From NCBI RefSeq assembly GCF_016756615.1, contig NZ_AP023262.1:2168501-2232500 (forward strand): a DNA stretch of 64,000 bases, written 5' to 3'. Both the position numbers and the translations under genes were made by a program. This document shows positions 60,161 to 64,000 of the stretch, in pieces (position 1 is the stretch's first letter; each line of letters starts with the position of its first letter). This DNA comes from Mesorhizobium sp. L-8-3 (GTDB lineage: Bacteria > Pseudomonadota > Alphaproteobacteria > Rhizobiales > Rhizobiaceae). Under the pieces are notes generated by a model. It saw only the letters and a list, made by a program, of their open reading frames with translations. It did no database searches and had not been told where the DNA came from.

Positions 60161-60582
60161 TCCTGTTGTCGAGATCGATCGTGCATCCCTGGCTGTGCGA
60201 CATGATGGGGCACCTGACGACGCGCCACTACATGGCGATGTTCGACGATGCGAGCTACGTGCTCCTGTCGGAGGCGACGGGCTGGAGCCCGAACGACCCG
60301 GAATGGGCCGGCCTCGGCTGGGCCGACGTGCACCAGGAGATCGACTACAAGGACGAGCTGTCCGCGGGCACGATCGTCGAAATATCGGGCGGGGTGAAGC
60401 GCATCGGTTCGAGCTCGATCGAGATCCGCCTCGAGATGCGCAGGATGAACGGAAAGTCGCTCTGTGCCGTCATGGCCGCCAAGACCGTGTTCTTCGACCT
60501 CTCCCTGAGGAAGGCAAGGCCCTTCACCGAAAGCATGCGGGCCCGCGCCGAAACGCTGCTCGTCGAGGCGGGCAAGGCCTGA
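60157..60582 (+). CDS. Hot-dog-fold acyl-CoA thioesterase (4HBT type)
   Basis: A 141-residue single hot-dog protein. The segment CDMMGHLTTRHYMAMFDDAS corresponds to the catalytic D-x3-H-x-N/T-x3-Y and downstream Asp helix of 4-hydroxybenzoyl-CoA-type thioesterases. It has no membrane segment. It is last in the ROK-controlled operon, convergent with the nucleoside hydrolase gene. A CoA-bound intermediate in the pathway is thus possible. Confidence 0.8.
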   Translation: MILLSRSIVHPWLCDMMGHLTTRHYMAMFDDASYVLLSEATGWSPNDPEWAGLGWADVHQEIDYKDELSAGTIVEISGGVKRIGSSSIEIRLEMRRMNGKSLCAVMAAKTVFFDLSLRKARPFTESMRARAETLLVEAGKA

Positions 60583-60619
60583 TACCGGCCGGGCCTGGCC
60601 TTTCCAGGCAGCCGGCCGC

Positions 60620-61573
60620 TCAACCGAGCAGCGTATCCATGACGAGCGCCTTCACCCTGGCCGCATCGATCGCCACGCAGACCTCCTGGTCGGGCGCGCC
60701 GTCCCATGCGTTCGGCGGGTAGGGCAGGCTGTTGTCGCGCTGGATGGTCTGGCCCGCCGCGATGCCGTCCGTGACCACTCGAACAGGGCCGGCGCGCATG
60801 CCGAAAAGCGACCGGTCGATGGCGAGCGCCGCCGCGGACGCGTCGTGCAGATAGAAGCCGCCGGCGCCGAAGCGGTCGTAGAAGCGCATGTAGCCCTCCG
60901 ATATGTCGGCGAGCAGGCGCCCCGTCTCGCCGCCCTCGCGCGCGAGCAGTTCCAGATCCTGCGTCGTAACGAGCACTTGGCGGGTGACATCGAGCCCCAC
61001 CGCCACGACCGGCCAGCGGGCGTTGAACACGATGTCCGCGGCATGCGGGTCGCCGATGATGTTGGCCTCGGCGACAGGGGTGACGTTGCCGTTGTGGCCC
61101 GACACGGCGAAGGCGCCGCCCATGATGACCACTTCGCGGACGAGATCGACGATATCTGGCGCTTCCGCGAGCGCCAGCGCCAGATTGGTCATCCGGCCGA
61201 CCGCGACGATGGTGATCTCGCCGGGATTCTGCCGTAACATGTCGATGATGAACTGCCAGGCCGGCCGCGGGTCGGTCGCGATCGCTTCCATGTCCGGCAC
61301 GGAGACGTCGCCGAGCCCGTTCTCGCCATGCACCATCACGGGCGCGGGTCCAGGCTGGCGCACGAGTGGCGCCGCAGCACCCCTGGCCACGGGCGCCGTC
61401 ACGCCGAAACGCTCCTTCAGATAGAGGGCGTTGCGCGTGACGCGGTCGATATCGCTGTTGCCGAACACGGTGGTGATACCCACCAGTTCGATGTCGGGAT
61501 GCTTCTGCAGGAACAGCAAGGCTGCGGCGTCATCAACGCCCGGGTCGGTGTCGAAGAGGATCTTCTTTCGCAT
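60620..61573 (-). CDS. Inosine-uridine preferring nucleoside hydrolase
   Basis: Calcium-dependent N-glycosidase family, 317 residues. The diagnostic DTDPGVDDAAAL lies at residues 7-18, and NALYLKERFGV, VHGENGLGD and VIMGGAFAVSGHNGNVTPVAEANI complete the active site. It splits nucleosides or related N-glycosides into base and sugar. I use the ATG at 61573. The gene faces the ROK/ABC operon and may handle the same imported compound, but independence is equally possible. Confidence 0.9.
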   Translation of the reverse strand: MRKKILFDTDPGVDDAAALLFLQKHPDIELVGITTVFGNSDIDRVTRNALYLKERFGVTAPVARGAAAPLVRQPGPAPVMVHGENGLGDVSVPDMEAIATDPRPAWQFIIDMLRQNPGEITIVAVGRMTNLALALAEAPDIVDLVREVVIMGGAFAVSGHNGNVTPVAEANIIGDPHAADIVFNARWPVVAVGLDVTRQVLVTTQDLELLAREGGETGRLLADISEGYMRFYDRFGAGGFYLHDASAAALAIDRSLFGMRAGPVRVVTDGIAAGQTIQRDNSLPYPPNAWDGAPDQEVCVAIDAARVKALVMDTLLG

Positions 61574-61802
61574 GGACGTCTTGCTATCGCTGGGCCGACC
61601 GCGCGGCAAGGGCTGGAAGATGACGATGGGGAAGGCATTTTTCAGCGCATTTCCGCTTCTTGCTCGCGCAACAAAGTCGAAGTGCCTCGCAGGCAGCTTG
61701 CCGAAGCCTTTATGAATCGGACGTCGCAAGTTCCCCGCGTAGCGCAATTCCGGAATGGCCCGATGGCGGTGCGCTGACCAAAGATGCAAGGAGAGAGTTT
61801 GC

Positions 61803-61925
61803 ATGCTTCTCGAAAGGATTGCCGCCTTTCTGACCGGCGAGCAGGTCGAAGCGGAGAAGGAACAACTCGTCGTCCCGGTTCGGTCGGTCGTCTTGAAAGA
61901 GGAGCGGCAGGCCCTGTATGTCTGA
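61803..61925 (+). CDS. Small 40-residue protein, function unknown
   Basis: Starts MLLERIAAFLTGEQVEAEKE and ends KEERQALYV; charged, amphipathic, without membrane segment. AAGGAGAG lies about 8 bases before the ATG, a better ribosome binding site than that of most neighbours. It precedes yceH by 58 bases on the same strand. No family is recognised. Confidence 0.45.
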   Translation: MLLERIAAFLTGEQVEAEKEQLVVPVRSVVLKEERQALYV

Positions 61926-61983
61926 CGGATCGACCCGCTGCGCTGCAGCCTCGGGCGGCCGGAACACAGCAAGCAAGAAAACC

Positions 61984-62625
61984 ATGCCCCAAGAGCTACC
62001 CTACCTCAACGCCATCGAAGCCCGCATTCTCGGTTGCCTTATCGAGAAGCAGTTGCTGACGCCGGATGTCTACCCGCTGACGCTCAACGCGCTTCAGGCG
62101 GCAGCCAACCAGAAAACGTCGCGCGAACCAGTCATGGCGCTGGAACCGGCGGACATACACCGCACGCTCAAATCGCTCGAGGAAAAGGGGCTGGCGCGGC
62201 GCCAGATGGCTTCTCGCGTTGAACGCTACGAACAACTCGCCAGCCGGCATTTCAGCCTGACCAAGCCGCAATCGGCGCTGGTGGGGATGCTTCTCTTGCG
62301 CGGGCCGCAGACGCTGAACGAGCTTCAGACGCGCACCGACCGTATGGCGAATTTTGGTTCCGCCGACGCCGTGCGTGAAGAACTCGATATGCTCATCGGC
62401 AAGCATCCGCCGCTGGTCAAGGAAATCGGCCGCACACCGGGCCAACGCGAGGATCGCTTCGCGCACCTGCTCTGCGGCGATGTCGACGTCTCATCGCTGC
62501 CGGTGCCGGCACCACGGGCGGCCGCGCCGGCCATCTCGGCTGTCGCCGAACTGGAAGAGCGCATGCGTATCCTGGAAGAGGAAGTCGCCGCGCTCAAAGC
62601 ACGGCTCGATGCGGTGGGAGCGTAA
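61984..62625 (+). CDS. yceH: YceH/DUF480-family protein
   Basis: A 213-residue winged-helix protein of the DUF480 family. It shows LNAIEARILGCLIEKQLLTPDVYPL at the N terminus (split here by helix turns), NQKTSREPVM, and LLLRGPQTLNELQTRTDRM. A C-terminal coiled coil (ELEERMRILEEEVAALKARL) follows. The biochemical role is unclear. The ATG at 61984 matches the E. coli start; an ATG at 61918 would add an Arg/Ser-rich extension. Confidence 0.9.
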   Translation: MPQELPYLNAIEARILGCLIEKQLLTPDVYPLTLNALQAAANQKTSREPVMALEPADIHRTLKSLEEKGLARRQMASRVERYEQLASRHFSLTKPQSALVGMLLLRGPQTLNELQTRTDRMANFGSADAVREELDMLIGKHPPLVKEIGRTPGQREDRFAHLLCGDVDVSSLPVPAPRAAAPAISAVAELEERMRILEEEVAALKARLDAVGA

Positions 62626-62662
62626 CGTTGCCGGCTTGACGGCCGCGGTCGCCTATACCACT

Positions 62663-63103
62663 TCAGCCGCCGACGCGATAAAAGAGCTGCGGCTTCTCGC
62701 CAGGGATTTTGGAGACCGCGTAGACCTCGTAGCGCGCTGCCGGGTCGCCACCCATGCCGAGCGAACCTTGCGGCATGCCCGGGACGGCGATGCCGGCGAT
62801 GTCGGGGCGTTCGCTCATCAGTTTGGCGATTGCCTTGAGCGGAACATGACCCTCGACGAAGTAGTCGCCGATCCTGGCCGTATGGCAGGCTTCGAGATCG
62901 GCGGGCACGCCTGCCGTCTTCTTGATATCAGACAGATCTTCCATGTCGTGCCGCTCGACCGTGTAGCCGGCTCCCTGCAGCGCTTCCGACCAGCTCTCGC
63001 AGCAGCCGCAAAACGGGCTCTTGTAGACGGTCACCAGTTCACCGGCGATCGCGCCGCCCGCCACGGCGAGCTGAAAAGCGATCATCAGGCCCAGTCTGCG
63101 CAT
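62663..63103 (-). CDS. DUF411 periplasmic metal-binding protein
   Basis: A 146-residue DUF411 protein with a Sec signal (about 1-20, ending GGAIAG). It has the Cys-rich start VYKSPFCGCCESW and ACHTARIGDYFVEGHVP, with His and Cys suited to copper. Such proteins accompany copper-resistance genes. It is 60 bases downstream of the CusF-like gene on the same strand. Confidence 0.9.
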   Translation of the reverse strand: MRRLGLMIAFQLAVAGGAIAGELVTVYKSPFCGCCESWSEALQGAGYTVERHDMEDLSDIKKTAGVPADLEACHTARIGDYFVEGHVPLKAIAKLMSERPDIAGIAVPGMPQGSLGMGGDPAARYEVYAVSKIPGEKPQLFYRVGG

Positions 63104-63163
63104 GGTCGTCTCTCCTATGCTTGCCGGACCGGCGGGAGTGCCGGCCCGGCCGGTACTTTCCTG

Positions 63164-63445
63164 CTACTTGATTTCGGTGACGGTGAGGCGGCCGTTCACG
63201 CGGTCGGCGACGAATTCGATCGCCTGGCCTTCCTTGACCTTGCCGATCATCTCCGGGTCGCCGGCGACGAACACCATGGTCATGGCCGACATGCCGAGGT
63301 CCTTCAGTTCCTCATGCTTGATGGTGAGCTTGTTCTGCTTCGTATCGATCTTGGTCACCACGCCTTTCGTGTATTCGGCCGCGAAGGCGGCGGTGGTGGC
63401 GAGCGCGATCAAGGCCGCGGCTGAGAGCCTGAAGATGGATTTCAT
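63164..63445 (-). CDS. CusF-like periplasmic copper chaperone
   Basis: A 93-residue protein with a signal peptide (about 1-22, ending AFAA) and a CusF-type OB fold. Candidate Cu(I) ligands are His in IKHEELKDLGM and the methionines in GMSAMTMVF. The Trp of E. coli CusF is not seen. GGAG lies 7 bases before the ATG at 63445; a frame reaching 63613 adds a non-conserved extension. It probably passes copper to an efflux system or cupredoxin. Confidence 0.87.
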   Translation of the reverse strand: MKSIFRLSAAALIALATTAAFAAEYTKGVVTKIDTKQNKLTIKHEELKDLGMSAMTMVFVAGDPEMIGKVKEGQAIEFVADRVNGRLTVTEIK

Positions 63446-63609
63446 GTCGATCTCCTGTGGTTGAGTTGAAGGTTGTCTGCGCGGGAGCCTGCCCCCCACT
63501 GTCCTGCCTGAGATCTCTCCCCGCGGGCGGGGAGAGTGAGCCTTGTCGGTTCGGCTTTCGCCAATCTCGTCGACGACAGGCGGCACTCGTACCGAGTCGT
63601 CGACTCCGA

Positions 63610-64000
63610 TCACGGGGCGACGGTGATGCCGCCCTTCATCCCGGCCTCGAAATGGCCGGGGATCAGGCAGGCGAAGGTGAAGTCGCCGGTGTTGGCGAAG
63701 GTCCAGATGATCTCGCCGGACTTACCCGGCGCCAGCCGCAGCGAGTTGGCGTCGGCATGCTCCATCTCCGGGAACTTCTCCATCTGGACCTTGTGCTCCA
63801 TCACCGCCTCGTTGGTGTCCATGACGAACTCGTGGTCGGTCTCACCCTTGTTGGTGAACTTCAGGCGGACCGTCTCGCCGGCCTTGACCTTCAGCACTGC
63901 CGGTTCGAACACCATGCTGCCGTCGTCCTTCTCGGCCATGGTGATCTTCACAGTGCGCTTGGCCTCGCCCTTTTCGCCGGGCTTGCCGATGGCCATCATC
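63610..64000 (-). CDS. Cupredoxin-domain protein, 5' end outside the window
   Basis: At least 129 residues of a plastocyanin-like protein; the reading frame runs off the right edge, so signal peptide and start are missing. Copper ligands are His in TDHEFVMD, Cys and His in ACLIPGH, and Met in EAGMKGG. The Met-rich segment MEHKVQMEKFPEMEH suggests copper storage or transfer. It is upstream of the CusF-like gene, in one copper-handling cluster. Confidence 0.88.
   Translation of the reverse strand, partial: MMAIGKPGEKGEAKRTVKITMAEKDDGSMVFEPAVLKVKAGETVRLKFTNKGETDHEFVMDTNEAVMEHKVQMEKFPEMEHADANSLRLAPGKSGEIIWTFANTGDFTFACLIPGHFEAGMKGGITVAP

Overview
The window is chromosomal DNA from a high-GC alphaproteobacterium, most likely a member of the Hyphomicrobiales (Rhizobiales), probably of Mesorhizobium/Phyllobacteriaceae type. 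The order ubiH-like / tesB / glnK-amtB / ftsK / lolA-like / xthA matches what I recall of rhizobial chromosomes. Other lineage markers are a CenR/OtpR-type response regulator beside a cyclic-nucleotide-binding protein, an alphaproteobacterial Mic60 gene between hemD and hemY, a CtrA-type box before ftsK, and decayed copies of an interspersed repeat like those I associate with rhizobia. No rRNA, tRNA or CRISPR was seen.

Layout. (1) 0-6.3 kb is mostly core: a DMT exporter, a membrane-anchored TerB-like protein, a UbiH-type hydroxylase, acyl-CoA thioesterase II, and glnK-amtB behind a candidate NtrC/sigma54 promoter. (2) 6.3-7.4 kb is gene-poor, with three consecutive hairpins and what looks like a decayed gene. 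(3) 7.4-25.3 kb is an accessory catabolic island inserted between amtB and ftsK. A minus-strand operon (aminotransferase, RidA, second aminotransferase, SDR, RraA-type aldolase) has a divergent LysR gene. A second minus-strand operon (PxpA, D-amino-acid transaminase-like enzyme, DapA-family lyase) is divergent from a long plus-strand operon (TRAP transporter DctPQM, PxpB, PxpC, GntR, 2-hydroxyacid dehydrogenase, M20 amidohydrolase, GntR, metal-site-deficient M24 enzyme). The island ends at a fused integrase remnant next to ftsK. (4) 25.8-33.6 kb is core again: ftsK, lolA-like, xthA, CNBD protein, cenR-type regulator, L,D-transpeptidase, DUF1127 protein and LysR. (5) 33.6-37.4 kb is an aralkylamine (aromatic amine) dehydrogenase operon, aauBEDA plus two c-type cytochromes, with no visible TTQ-maturation genes. 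(6) 37.5-46.4 kb is core housekeeping: methyltransferase, EVE protein, YciI, gpsA, tsaD, then divergently hemC-hemD-mic60-hemY-terB. (7) 46.4-52.3 kb has a quinone oxidoreductase/LysR pair, a GATase, an MFS exporter, and an AhpD-like protein divergent from an ECF41 sigma factor with a textbook ECF41 promoter. (8) 52.4-61.6 kb is a ROK-regulated uptake and catabolic operon with two paralogous solute-binding proteins, a permease, a YhfX-type PLP enzyme, an ATPase and a thioesterase, next to a nucleoside hydrolase. (9) 61.8-64 kb has YceH and the start of a copper-handling cluster (DUF411, CusF-like, cupredoxin), cut by the window edge.

How the genes work together. The island has the parts for taking up a carboxylated compound (TRAP), opening a 5-oxoproline-like lactam (PxpABC) or another amide or carbamoyl bond (M20, M24), transaminating L- or D-amino acids (three PLP transaminases plus RidA), and splitting or reducing the resulting 2-oxo acid (RraA-type and DapA-type aldolases, SDR, 2-hydroxyacid dehydrogenase). 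I propose catabolism of a 4-hydroxy- or 4-substituted pyroglutamate or glutamate of D or mixed configuration. This is inference and is the leading candidate for an undescribed system here.
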